A DNA stretch of 64,000 nucleotides from Clostridia bacterium (GCA_029101305.1 JAQXQS010000050.1:1-64000), one strand, 5' to 3'. Numbered from the stretch's first letter, positions 45,926 to 54,869 are shown. Program-made: numbers and translations. Notes: generated from the sequence alone by a model not told the origin.

Positions 45926-46789
45926 ATGCGTAAATCGAAAAAAGTATTCTGGCTTTTTCTTGCCCCATGTTTACTTACGTTTTGTATTGCAGTAGTAATT
46001 CCTACAATAACAGGTATTTACTATTCTTTTACAGACTGGGACGGACTTCATGCGAATTGTGATTTCGTTTTTCTGGACAATTACATTAGTGCGTTTCATG
46101 ATAGCTATTTTCAGAATGCCTTTGTATTTACTTTTAAATTTGTAATTGTAGCAGTTATTGCAGTAAATGTGGTTGCATTTGCAACGGCTATGTTGGTGAC
46201 ACAAAATATCAAGGGAAAAAATTTATTTAGAAGTATTTATTTTATGCCAAACCTGGTTGGTGGTGTTTTGGTTGGTTTTGCATGGCAGTTCATTTTTTGT
46301 GATGTATTTGACAGTATTGGTGAAATGCTAGGAATAAACTGGCTCTGTGACTGGCTATCTACTCAATCTACTGGATTTTGGGGAATGGTTATTCTTGTTG
46401 TATGGCAGATGAGTGGGTATATGATGCTGATTTATATAGCACAGATTCAGAATATTCCAGAAAATTTGCTGGAATCTGCAAGAATTGATGGGGCAAGCTC
46501 TTTCCAGTGTTTCTGGAAAATCAAACTGCCATTGATGATGCCAGCTTTCACCATTGGTCTGTTTCTTACTTTGACGAATTGTTTCAAACTATATGATCAG
46601 AACTTGACATTGACTGGTGGAGGACCTGCAAAATCTACAGAAATGCTTACAATGGATATTTGTAATACTGCATTTTCCAGAAACATGTATGGAATGGCGC
46701 AGGCCAAGGGAATCATTTTCCTTGTGGTAGTTGCGCTTATTACAGTGAGTCAGTTAATGTTTACGAAATCTAAGGAGGTGGAGATGTAA
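45926..46789 (+). CDS. ABC sugar permease, MalF/UgpA-like
   Basis: Inner-membrane permease of 287 residues with six helices. The EAA loop that contacts the ATPase is ESARIDGASSFQCFWKIKLPLMMPA (about 190-214). The first helix starts VFWLFLAPCLLTF. The start at 45926 is chosen because GGAGGAAA lies just upstream. Its stop shares one base with the start of the second permease (TAATG), so the two are translationally coupled. It forms a heterodimer channel with that partner; the ATPase must come from elsewhere. Confidence 0.9.
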   Translation: MRKSKKVFWLFLAPCLLTFCIAVVIPTITGIYYSFTDWDGLHANCDFVFLDNYISAFHDSYFQNAFVFTFKFVIVAVIAVNVVAFATAMLVTQNIKGKNLFRSIYFMPNLVGGVLVGFAWQFIFCDVFDSIGEMLGINWLCDWLSTQSTGFWGMVILVVWQMSGYMMLIYIAQIQNIPENLLESARIDGASSFQCFWKIKLPLMMPAFTIGLFLTLTNCFKLYDQNLTLTGGGPAKSTEMLTMDICNTAFSRNMYGMAQAKGIIFLVVVALITVSQLMFTKSKEVEM

Positions 46790-47616
46790 TGCAGAGGAAA
46801 AAAATGATATCAAAAACAGCAATTATTATATGTTGTATCATACTTGCTGCGTTTTTTATTTTTCCTATTTTGTTGTTATTTATCAACTCATTTAAATCTT
46901 TGAAAGAAATATATATGAGTGTACTTCAGCTCCCGAAGACTTTGAATTTTGATAACTATATTTCAGCATTTGAAGAACTGGATTATCTTAACGCAATTAA
47001 GAACTCTTTGATTGTAACCTGTACGGTAACTGTTGCAAATGTAATTTGCTGTTCAATGGCTGCATGGGTCTTGGTACGTTATAAAACGAAAACGAGTAAA
47101 CTAATATTTACAATTTTTTCTGTTGCAGTGCTCGTTCCATTTCAGTGTGTTATGCTTCCTTTGCTGGCAGAAATGGGAAAATTGAATATGATTAATATGC
47201 CTGGCCTTATGCTTGTAAATCTTGGATTTGGATCGTCTATGTCAATTATTCTATTTCATGGATTTATAAAAAATGTTCCAGTGGAACTGGAAGAGGCAGC
47301 TGCTATTGACGGAGCCAGCCAGTCAAGAATTTTTTTCACGATTGTACTTCCTCTGATTAAGGGAATTGCAGTAACTGTTGCAATCCTCAATGTAATGTCC
47401 CTATGGAATGATTATCTGCTTCCATCTTTGACAATTAACCGAAGAGGAACACAGACACTTCCGCTTCGTACTTATTTATTCTTTGGTGCGTATACAAAAA
47501 AATGGAATCTTGGATCTGCCGCATTAGTTATGGCGATTATTCCGGTAATTATTTTCTATGTACTTTGCCAGAAACATATTATTAAAGGTGTAACGGAAGG
47601 CGCAGTAAAAGGTTGA
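46789..47616 (+). CDS. ABC sugar permease, MalG/UgpE-like
   Basis: Second permease of the importer, 275 residues with six helices. The EAA loop reads ELEEAAAIDGASQSRIFFTIVLPL (about 164-187). The N-terminus has the usual FPILLLFINSFKS pattern of this family. It overlaps the first permease by one base and is preceded by AAGGAGG. It is followed 63 bases later by an MBL-fold hydrolase on the same strand. Confidence 0.9.
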   Translation: MQRKKMISKTAIIICCIILAAFFIFPILLLFINSFKSLKEIYMSVLQLPKTLNFDNYISAFEELDYLNAIKNSLIVTCTVTVANVICCSMAAWVLVRYKTKTSKLIFTIFSVAVLVPFQCVMLPLLAEMGKLNMINMPGLMLVNLGFGSSMSIILFHGFIKNVPVELEEAAAIDGASQSRIFFTIVLPLIKGIAVTVAILNVMSLWNDYLLPSLTINRRGTQTLPLRTYLFFGAYTKKWNLGSAALVMAIIPVIIFYVLCQKHIIKGVTEGAVKG

Positions 47617-47679
47617 GAACTATCTGAAGAAGTTACAGAAGGTTGGAAGAATATTTGAAGAAAAGAAAGGCGATAGAAT

Positions 47680-48492
47680 ATGTGCTGGACAGTGAATGAA
47701 ATAAAGAGAAATGTATGGTATGTTGATGAGAGTGGTCTGGATGCCATGTACATAGTGAAAGGAAGTAAATTATCTGCAGTAATAGACACGGGGACAGGAA
47801 TTGGCGATTTTAAGGGACTGATAGAGTCTTTAATTGATACTCCGTATATTGTATTGATCACACATGGACATGTTGATCATGCTGGCGGATGCGGGCAGTT
47901 TCGTGAGGCTTATATTAATGAAAAAGACTATCAGGCTGCGCTGGACATTACGGTTGAGGATAGAGAAGGATATCTGAAAAACATGGAAAGCGCTGGTGCT
48001 ATTGCACCAGGCAGTCTGAAAATTACTGAAAAACTTAGAAACAATAATAAGCCAGTGTTTCATTTTATGAAAGACGGAGATGTATATGATCTTGGGGATA
48101 AACAGTTGATTGTATATGAGATGACAGGTCACACAGCTGGTTCAGTATGTCTGCTTGACGAAGCTGACAAAATATTATTTTCCGGTGATAATGTGAACGA
48201 TCTGGAACTGATTTGCGCACCTGCAGAAAATCGCGAGACATTGTTAGGGGAATGGCTAAAGGCAGGAAAAAGAGTTTTTGCAAAAAAAAATAGCTTTAAT
48301 ATTTGTGGCGGTGGACATTGTTTGATTCCGATAGAAAAGGCAGAAGAGACGTTAACCTGTGGAGAAAAAATCCTTTCCGGGGAATTGTTGGCAAAGGTAG
48401 AAAAGGTTCATTTTTTTCATGCACCGTTTTATAAGTATAAAAACTGCAGGATTTACAATGGGGATTTTGCAAAATTACATTCAAAAGAATAA
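47680..48492 (+). CDS. MBL-fold metallo-hydrolase
   Basis: A 270-residue cytoplasmic hydrolase of the metallo-beta-lactamase fold. The metal motif is THGHVDHAGG (about 59-68), with later ligands His in MTGHTAGS (about 149) and Asp in LFSGDNVND (about 168), and a closing GGGHCLIP. The sequence is nearest in pattern to glyoxalase II-like and lactonase-like members; the substrate is not clear. It is the last gene of the ABC locus before a strong terminator, so it may act on the imported compound, for example a lactone or ester. Confidence 0.75.
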   Translation: MCWTVNEIKRNVWYVDESGLDAMYIVKGSKLSAVIDTGTGIGDFKGLIESLIDTPYIVLITHGHVDHAGGCGQFREAYINEKDYQAALDITVEDREGYLKNMESAGAIAPGSLKITEKLRNNNKPVFHFMKDGDVYDLGDKQLIVYEMTGHTAGSVCLLDEADKILFSGDNVNDLELICAPAENRETLLGEWLKAGKRVFAKKNSFNICGGGHCLIPIEKAEETLTCGEKILSGELLAKVEKVHFFHAPFYKYKNCRIYNGDFAKLHSKE

Positions 48493-48497
48493 AGAAT

Positions 48498-48555
48498 AAA
48501 AAACAAAATGAGTATATGAAAATAAAAATTTATTTTATATACTCATTTTGTTTTT
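48498..48555 (+). terminator. Strong terminator after the MBL gene
   Basis: AAAAAACAAAATGAGTATAT at 48498-48517 pairs almost perfectly with ATATACTCATTTTGTTTTT at 48537-48555. Confidence 0.85.
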
Positions 48556-48693
48556 GTTTATAAATTGACGTTAAGTTAGTTTTCTCCTATAATGAATTAC
48601 AACTGATTAAGCCATATTCATGAGAAAATGGGGTGTGAGAATTGGGAAATTATCTGAATCCGGGAAACCAGTTGTTGCGAATATGTTGCCGCC

Positions 48694-48786
48694 ATATTAC
48701 AGCAAGGCTGTATTCTGCTGGTTGGAATTAACTATGATAAGAAGACGAAAGAACATCAGTGCAAAATTGAAAGTCTGCGCAAATGA
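48694..48786 (+). pseudogene. Remnant of an AAA-ATPase/PD-(D/E)XK-family gene (3' end)
   Basis: The stretch 48718-48786 reads LVGINYDKKTKEHQCKIES then a stop, which resembles the C-terminal end of the large AAA-ATPase-like/DUF1703 proteins common in Lachnospiraceae. The preceding YYSKAV segment (48695-48712) is in a different frame, so a frameshift separates the two. No upstream part survives. The rest of 48556-48873 shows no gene, only a TGACCGGG/CCCGGTCA hairpin at 48799-48820. Confidence 0.35.
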
Positions 48787-48798
48787 GAACATGTAATA

Positions 48799-48820
48799 TG
48801 ACCGGGGCCGAACCCGGTCA
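48799..48820 (+). other. GC-rich hairpin before the corrinoid activase gene
   Basis: TGACCGGG at 48799-48806 pairs perfectly with CCCGGTCA at 48813-48820. There is no T run after it, so it may be a leader structure rather than a terminator. It lies about 54 bases before the start codon of the activase. Confidence 0.35.
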
Positions 48821-48873
48821 TAATAATATCTGAAGAACATTGAAAATGTAAATGGGAATAATGGGGGATTACA

Positions 48874-50805
48874 GTGGCAAGAGTATATTTTGTAAGAGAA
48901 GGAATCAGTATGGAGGTTCCTCTGGGGATGACAATTCTGGAAGCAGAAATCCAGGCAAATCTTGCTCCAGATGCTCCTTGTGGGGGAACTGGCAGCTGCG
49001 GGAAATGTCTGGTGAAAGTAGACGGAAAGCCAGTTCTGGCCTGTCAGACCAAGGTGGAAAAAGACTGTCAGGTGGAGATCCCAGGGAAGAAAAAAAGAGG
49101 GAAAATTCTCAGCGAGGGATTTTCCAGAAACATAAATTTCCAGCCAGAATTGCGGGTGAAAACAGTACAGTTGGAAAAGCCAAAGCCCGGGGAGAAAAGG
49201 TCAGAGTGGGAAAGGTTGCTGGAAGCGGTGTATGGAGAGGACAATGCTAATAGGGACAATGACCAGAAAAAGAAGCCTGGATTCCAAGGTGGGGAAAGCT
49301 GGAAGGGGAGAAAAGAGTACATTTCACCAGATGTTCATCTGGCGGGAAAGTTATATGAAAGGCGAAGCCTCGGCTCCGGTTGGAATGTGATTTACACGGA
49401 CAATGAGATCTTGGAATTGTATCCAGATACGAAAGGCAGATGCAATATTTGCACAGCCGCCATTGATCTTGGTACTACTACGATTGTGGGCTATCTTCTG
49501 GATGGAAAAAATGGAAAGACATTGGCTGTGGAGAGCCGGATGAATCCGCAGGTACAGTATGGGGCGGATGTGATCCAGAGGGCAAATTATGTATTAGAGC
49601 ATGGGGACGAAGGATTAAGTGTTTTGAGCAGAAGTGTGAGAGAGACAGTTAATGAGATATTGGAGAGCCTTATGGAGAAGGTGAAGAATCAAGGAAACGG
49701 GAAGGAATACAAAGAAGCTTGCAGGACAAATATTTATCAACTAAGCCTGGTGGGAAACACTTGCATGCACCACCTGTTTCTTGGTATCCCTTCGGCGTCA
49801 CTTGTCCACGCACCTTATACGCCAGCAATCAGCCAGGCTCTTACTTTACATGCTGGAGACTATGATATTCATATTCACAGGAAGGGCCAGCTTATCCTGC
49901 TTCCCAACATTGCCGGATACATAGGAGCTGACACCAGTGGCTGTCTGCTGGCACTTCGTCAGGATCTGAAAGAAGAGATAACCCTTATGCTGGATATCGG
50001 AACGAACACGGAGATGATTCTTGGAAATAAGGATGGCCTGGCAGCCTGCTCCGCTGCGTCAGGTCCGGCTTTTGAGGGCGCGAAAATCCAGTGCGGAATG
50101 CGTGGACTTCCTGGTGCAATAGACCATGTGAAATATGAAAACGGAGAATGGACGTATACCACCATCGGTGGGGAAAAACCCATCGGTTTGTGCGGCTCCG
50201 GGCTGATTGATCTGGTGGCGGAGCTTTTACGCACAGGGCTGCTGGATGAAAATGGAATCCTGCACAGTGGGCAGGAGAAGCCAGATACTTTCGTACTTGT
50301 ACCGCCAGAAAAAACTAAATATGTTTCACGGAATGAGGACAAGTACGTTATTCAGGCAGATAAAACAGGTGAATATAAAACAGAAACATATAAGATAAAT
50401 ACCCCTTATTTTGAAAGCACATATGAAGTTTATCTCACCCAGAAAGACATCGGTGAAGTACAGCTTGCCAAAGCTGCAATTGCAGCAGGAATCCAGGTGT
50501 TATTAAAGAAAATGAATGTTGAAGAATCCCAAGTGCAGACCGTATATCTGGCCGGTGGATTTGGCAATTACATGAATGCGGAAAATGCAGCAAGGATAGG
50601 TCTGATTCCTGAGAGCTTTGTAAAGAAAGTGCAGTGTGTAGGAAATGCAGCAGGTGAAGGGGCAAAAATTGCACTGCTGAATAAAAAGGAACGGCATGAA
50701 ATCGAAGATGTGGTAGAGAAAATTGAATTTCTGGAACTGGCAGCGTGTCCGGAATTTCAGGACTGTTTTATAGATGAACTGGGATTTGGTGACTTTTATT
50801 TATGA
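48874..50805 (+). CDS. Reductive activator of corrinoid proteins (RACE, RamA/DUF4445 family)
   Basis: Uses ATP to return the oxidised Co(II) cobalt of a corrinoid protein to active Co(I). The 643-residue protein starts with a [2Fe-2S] ferredoxin domain with Cys36, Cys42, Cys45 and Cys57 (APCGGTGSCGKC and LACQT). A linker follows (about 70-180), then an ASKHA ATPase domain (AAIDLGTTTIVGYLLDG, MLDIGTNTEMILG, YLAGGFGNYMN). The start is GTG with GGGGGA upstream. Its stop overlaps the DUF2284 gene (ATGA). The fused methyltransferase 800 bases downstream contains a corrinoid domain and is the natural client. Confidence 0.88.
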   Translation: MARVYFVREGISMEVPLGMTILEAEIQANLAPDAPCGGTGSCGKCLVKVDGKPVLACQTKVEKDCQVEIPGKKKRGKILSEGFSRNINFQPELRVKTVQLEKPKPGEKRSEWERLLEAVYGEDNANRDNDQKKKPGFQGGESWKGRKEYISPDVHLAGKLYERRSLGSGWNVIYTDNEILELYPDTKGRCNICTAAIDLGTTTIVGYLLDGKNGKTLAVESRMNPQVQYGADVIQRANYVLEHGDEGLSVLSRSVRETVNEILESLMEKVKNQGNGKEYKEACRTNIYQLSLVGNTCMHHLFLGIPSASLVHAPYTPAISQALTLHAGDYDIHIHRKGQLILLPNIAGYIGADTSGCLLALRQDLKEEITLMLDIGTNTEMILGNKDGLAACSAASGPAFEGAKIQCGMRGLPGAIDHVKYENGEWTYTTIGGEKPIGLCGSGLIDLVAELLRTGLLDENGILHSGQEKPDTFVLVPPEKTKYVSRNEDKYVIQADKTGEYKTETYKINTPYFESTYEVYLTQKDIGEVQLAKAAIAAGIQVLLKKMNVEESQVQTVYLAGGFGNYMNAENAARIGLIPESFVKKVQCVGNAAGEGAKIALLNKKERHEIEDVVEKIEFLELAACPEFQDCFIDELGFGDFYL

Positions 50806-51338
50806 ACTTCAAAGATTTAAAACAATTATGCCTGGCCCATGGTTTTACCCATGTGGCCCCACTGGCCTGTGACACCATAGAATTGAAACCAGAGGTACGC
50901 CAGATGTGTGCCGCAGATTCCTGTCACAAATATAACAAATGCTGGAGCTGTCCGCCTGGATGCGGAACTCTGGAAGAATGTGAAAAAAGAGTAAGAAAGT
51001 TTAAACTGGGAATTCTGGTGCAGACAGTAGGAGAACTGGAGGACTCCCTGGACGGAGAAGGCATGATGCGGACAGAAGCCATGCACAAAGCCTCTTTTTA
51101 TTCCCTGGAAAAGGAACTCCGGAACTTTTACCCGGATATGCTTCCGGTTGGCGCAGGCTGCTGTACCAAATGCAAAACCTGCACGTATCCAGATGCCCCA
51201 TGCCGTTTTCCGAAAGAGGCATTTTCCTCCATGGAAGCCTACGGAATGCTTGTAATGCAGGTGTGCCAGGCGAATCATCTGGACTATTATTATGGGCCGG
51301 GGAAAATTGCGTATACAAGCTGCTATTTATTAAAGTAA
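50802..51338 (+). CDS. DUF2284 cysteine-rich metal-binding protein
   Basis: A 178-residue cytoplasmic protein of the DUF2284 family. Cysteines are grouped as CHKYNKCWSCPPGCGTLEEC (about 40-60) and GCCTKCKTCTYPDAPCRFP (about 124-142), which should hold iron-sulfur or other metal centres. The function of the family is not established; members often accompany corrinoid methyltransferases. It is translationally coupled to the activase gene, suggesting an electron-transfer or assembly role in corrinoid activation. This role is inference. Confidence 0.75.
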   Translation: MNFKDLKQLCLAHGFTHVAPLACDTIELKPEVRQMCAADSCHKYNKCWSCPPGCGTLEECEKRVRKFKLGILVQTVGELEDSLDGEGMMRTEAMHKASFYSLEKELRNFYPDMLPVGAGCCTKCKTCTYPDAPCRFPKEAFSSMEAYGMLVMQVCQANHLDYYYGPGKIAYTSCYLLK

Positions 51339-51392
51339 GGGCTTTGAAGAGTAACTCTGAATCGTTACAAGTTTTTTGGAAATGAATGCAAG

Positions 51393-51424
51393 TTGTGAAA
51401 ATATTCACAGTAAGATAGTATAAT
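51393..51424 (+). promoter_or_regulatory. Promoter of the fused methyltransferase gene
   Basis: TTGTGA at 51393-51398 with a 17-base spacer to TAGTAT (51416-51421); TATAAT at 51419-51424 overlaps it. This gives a leader of about 170 bases before the start codon. Confidence 0.45.
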
Positions 51425-51472
51425 TGAATGAGAAAAAAAGAGAAGCGGCTTTCCCGTTGTGTGATATAAAAT

Positions 51473-51578
51473 GTACTTGTTAAAAGAAATGTCTTAGCGG
51501 AGACATTTCGACAGAGCGAACGAAAAAAGCGGAGAAATGTCTGAAGCTGTCTGGAAACAGTAGCTGACGGACAAGTAC
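51473..51578 (+). ncRNA. Structured leader with mutually exclusive hairpins
   Basis: GTACTTGT at 51473-51480 and ACAAGTAC at 51571-51578 close the element. Inside, AGACATTTC at 51501-51509 can pair with GAAATGTCT at 51486-51494 or with a second exact GAAATGTCT at 51534-51542, so only one of two hairpins can form. GACAG (51509-51513) can also pair with CTGTC (51547-51551). The element ends about 12 bases before the GGAGGG ribosome site. It may be a riboswitch-like control element or a member of a palindromic repeat family; no known riboswitch signature such as the B12 box was seen. Confidence 0.45.
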
Positions 51579-51602
51579 AACTGAATATCAGGAGGGAAAG
51601 CC

Positions 51603-54587
51603 ATGATTATTATTGGGGAGAAACTGAACGGATCTATTCCGTCAGTTGCCAAAGCAATTTCTGAGAAGGATGCGGACCTGATCAGAGAGAGAGCCAGAAT
51701 GCAGGCTGAAGCGGGAGCTACATTTCTGGACGTATGTGCCTCGGTAGAAGAGGATGTGGAAGTTGAAACCTTGAAATGGATGATCGATCTTGTGCAGGAA
51801 GTGACAGACACACCGATCTGTGTGGACAGCCCAAGTGCCAGATCCTGCGTAGCTGCGATTCCATTTTGTAAACGACCGGGACTTATCAACTCTGTATCCC
51901 TTGAAGGGGATAAAATTGACACTATTTTTCCAGTGATCGCAGATACTGACTGGGAGTGCGTAGCCCTTCTCTGCGACAATGATGGAATTCCGGATTCCGT
52001 AGAACGACGTATGAAAATTTTCTTTGGAATCATGGAGAAAGCGAAACAGTACGGCATTGCACCAAGCCGTTTACATATTGACCCATTGGTTGTAACACTG
52101 GGAACAGACCAGACAGCACTTACCGTATTTGCAGATTGCTGCAGACGGATTAAATATGAATATCCGGAGATTCACATTACCAGTGGACTTTCCAATATTT
52201 CCTTTGGACTTCCGGTGAGAAAAAATATTAACCAGGCATTTATGGTGCTGGCTATGAATGCAGGTATGGACAGTGCAATCGTGGATCCTACCAATAAAAA
52301 CATGATTGGTATGATCTATGCGACAAATGCACTTTTGGAGCGTGATGAATACTGCCTGCAGTATATTGATAAATTCGGAAATAAGGTAGAAGAAGCAGTC
52401 CAGCCTGTACCTGCTTCTCCACTTGATGAGAAAATGCAGGCTGTATTCAAATTAACACAGGATGGTAAAAATAAAGAAATCGGACAGGCAGTACAGGCTG
52501 CTCTTGATGCAGGCTGTGATCCGACTGCGATTCTGAATGATGCCATGATCGGTGCTATGGCTGTAGTTGGAGATAACTTTAAGAAAGAGATTATTTTTGT
52601 ACCTCAGATGCTGGCAGCAGCCAGAGCCATGAAAGCTGGCGTGGAGGTACTGAAGCCATATCTTGCCACAGGAGAAGCTGGAAGTGCAGGAACGATCATT
52701 CTGGGAACAGTAGCCGGAGATCTTCATGATATCGGTAAAAACCTGGTTGGAATGATGTTCGAAAGTGCTGGTTTCGAAGTAATCGATCTTGGTGTTGATG
52801 TGCCGATCCAGACATTCATTGATACCGTAAATGCTCACAAAGAAGCAAGTATTGTGGCACTTTCTGCGCTTCTTACCACCACCATGCCGTCTCTTCGCGA
52901 TACAGTGGCAGCCCTTCTGGAGCAGCCATTTAGAAAACGTATCAAAATTATGGTAGGCGGTGCTCCTATTAATCAGGAGTTTGCAGATGAGATCGGAGCA
53001 GATGCTTATACAGAAGATGCCGCATCCGCTGCAGAACAGGCGAAGAAATATGCAGAATCCGGATTCTGTGCAAAGGCAGCAGCCGGTGAATTTGATGAAG
53101 AACCGGCAGAGAAATATGCCGCCGGAGCTACTGTTTCTACAGCAGCTTCCGCCCCGACAACGGTATCCGACACAAAATCAGCTGATAGCAAAAATGAAAC
53201 AAATGCAGCTGACAGCAAAGCAGGAACTACAACAGGTTCTGCCAATTCTACAGATAAGGCAGAGAGCCAGACACCAGAAGAAAATAATTCTTCAGCTGAA
53301 AATGGCACCTGGATTCACAAACCAGTACAGGAAGAACCACATTTCGTAAAAGGTGAAGTGGATTTAAGCAAGATCCAGCTTCCAAAACCAGGCCAGGGTT
53401 ACAAAGTAAATATGGAAGCAACCAAGGAGAAATTCCGCAATTACTGGGCACACAAAAACACTGGCAGACCGCTGATGTGTGTCATTGCAAGAAGACCGGA
53501 AGTAGAGCAGTATTCCGATGGAACTCCTGTAGAAGGCGGCTATCTGGATCAGATCTGCCAGGGTAAATATTACAATATGCCGGAAGAACTGAAATGGAAG
53601 GATATGGAGGATAAATACCAGAGTCCACAGCGGATCGTAGACCGTTACCGTTACTTCTGCGAGACACATGCCTTCCTGGGAGAAAGCTTCCCGAACCTGA
53701 ACATTGATTTTGGACCAGGTTCCCTTGCTTCTTATCTTGGTTCTGAGATTGGATTCAAGGAGGATACCGTCTGGTTCAACAAATGTCTGGACAGCTGGGA
53801 TGGAGTGCCGAAACTGACCTTCGACCCGGAGAATAAATGGTTTAAGAAGCATATCCAGCTTGCAAAAGACTGCCAGGCACTTGCTGGGGATGATTTCTAT
53901 GTAGATATGCCAGACCTTATGGAAAACATCGACGTACTTGCTTCCTTACGTGGAGCACAGGATATCCTTTTTGATCTTCTGGATGAACCGGAGATGATCG
54001 GAGAAAGAATCCAGGAAGTAACCGATATTTATTATGAATATTATGACCGCTTCTATGACATCATCAAAGATGAAGAAGGTGGAAATGCATATACTGTATT
54101 CCAGATCTGGGGACCAGGCAGAACCGTGAAGCTTCAGTGCGACTTCTCTGCCATGATGTCACCGGAAGATTTCCGCAAATACATTCAGCCATCCCTACGC
54201 ACCCAGTCTGAAAATGTAGACCATGTACTTTACCATCTGGACGGACCGGCGGCAATCAAGCATATGGATGCTCTTATGGAGATTGACGGAATTGACGCTC
54301 TTCAGTGGACCAGTGGAGATGCAGGCCCGGACGGAACTCTTCCAGATTGGGATGTGATCTATGACAAAGCCATTGCAGCGGGAAAATCCATCTGGGTAAA
54401 GGTTTACTCAGGAGAGTTCGAGGATTGGATCCGCAACGTAGACCGTATCGTAAAAAAATATGGTTCCCACAGCCTTTTCCTTCTTTTCCCGGAAATGTCC
54501 ATGGAGCAGGCTGCGTATCTTCTGGATTATGCAGACCGCAACTGGAGTGATGTAAAGGGAACATTTGTAGAGTCTTTAGGAAGGTAG
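51603..54587 (+). CDS. Three-domain fusion: pterin methyltransferase, corrinoid protein and UroD-type methyltransferase
   Basis: A 994-residue protein that combines the three parts of a methyl-transfer system. Residues 1 to about 265 are a DHPS-like methyl-tetrahydrofolate:corrinoid methyltransferase (MIIIGEKLNGSIPS, DVCASVEEDVEVET, NISFGLP, VDPTNK). Residues about 275-490 are a corrinoid protein with a helical cap and DLHDIGKN, where His375 is the lower cobalt ligand (DxHxxG, 373-378). A Ser/Thr/Ala-rich linker (about 495-585) follows. Residues about 595-994 are a uroporphyrinogen-decarboxylase-type methyltransferase, the family of MtaA and the O-demethylase component MtvB. Methyl groups would pass from a substrate to the corrinoid and then to tetrahydrofolate. 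An aromatic methyl ether substrate is plausible but inferred. GGAGGG precedes the ATG. Confidence 0.85.
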   Translation: MIIIGEKLNGSIPSVAKAISEKDADLIRERARMQAEAGATFLDVCASVEEDVEVETLKWMIDLVQEVTDTPICVDSPSARSCVAAIPFCKRPGLINSVSLEGDKIDTIFPVIADTDWECVALLCDNDGIPDSVERRMKIFFGIMEKAKQYGIAPSRLHIDPLVVTLGTDQTALTVFADCCRRIKYEYPEIHITSGLSNISFGLPVRKNINQAFMVLAMNAGMDSAIVDPTNKNMIGMIYATNALLERDEYCLQYIDKFGNKVEEAVQPVPASPLDEKMQAVFKLTQDGKNKEIGQAVQAALDAGCDPTAILNDAMIGAMAVVGDNFKKEIIFVPQMLAAARAMKAGVEVLKPYLATGEAGSAGTIILGTVAGDLHDIGKNLVGMMFESAGFEVIDLGVDVPIQTFIDTVNAHKEASIVALSALLTTTMPSLRDTVAALLEQPFRKRIKIMVGGAPINQEFADEIGADAYTEDAASAAEQAKKYAESGFCAKAAAGEFDEEPAEKYAAGATVSTAASAPTTVSDTKSADSKNETNAADSKAGTTTGSANSTDKAESQTPEENNSSAENGTWIHKPVQEEPHFVKGEVDLSKIQLPKPGQGYKVNMEATKEKFRNYWAHKNTGRPLMCVIARRPEVEQYSDGTPVEGGYLDQICQGKYYNMPEELKWKDMEDKYQSPQRIVDRYRYFCETHAFLGESFPNLNIDFGPGSLASYLGSEIGFKEDTVWFNKCLDSWDGVPKLTFDPENKWFKKHIQLAKDCQALAGDDFYVDMPDLMENIDVLASLRGAQDILFDLLDEPEMIGERIQEVTDIYYEYYDRFYDIIKDEEGGNAYTVFQIWGPGRTVKLQCDFSAMMSPEDFRKYIQPSLRTQSENVDHVLYHLDGPAAIKHMDALMEIDGIDALQWTSGDAGPDGTLPDWDVIYDKAIAAGKSIWVKVYSGEFEDWIRNVDRIVKKYGSHSLFLLFPEMSMEQAAYLLDYADRNWSDVKGTFVESLGR

Positions 54588-54691
54588 GAGTTTTCCTGAA
54601 AGGGAAAAATTGGGAAATGGTTCAAAAGGAGCCAAAAAAGGAGCCAAAGTAAACATGTTATTTTGTTTACCCCATAATAAAATAAAACTAT

Positions 54692-54730
54692 GCGAAAACG
54701 CTGGATACAACATCTGTCCAGCGTTTTTGC
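54692..54730 (+). terminator. Terminator after the fused methyltransferase gene
   Basis: GCGAAAACGCTGGA (54692-54705) pairs with TCCAGCGTTTTTGC (54717-54730), with an 11-base loop. Confidence 0.8.
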
Positions 54731-54869
54731 ATTCTAAAGCTTGCCACAAAATCATTCTCGTAATGTGCACGCTCTACTTTATGGTATATTTTGCAGAAAG
54801 CCTTTTTCAAACAGGCTCTTGGAAATAGTACCAAAAATCAAACGAAATATATTCGTAGGAATAAATTGT

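Noticed and set aside
51339..51602. Cobalamin riboswitch before the methyltransferase gene
   Set aside because: No B12-box-like GCCACTG or the expected long conserved core was found; the element present is a short set of alternative hairpins.
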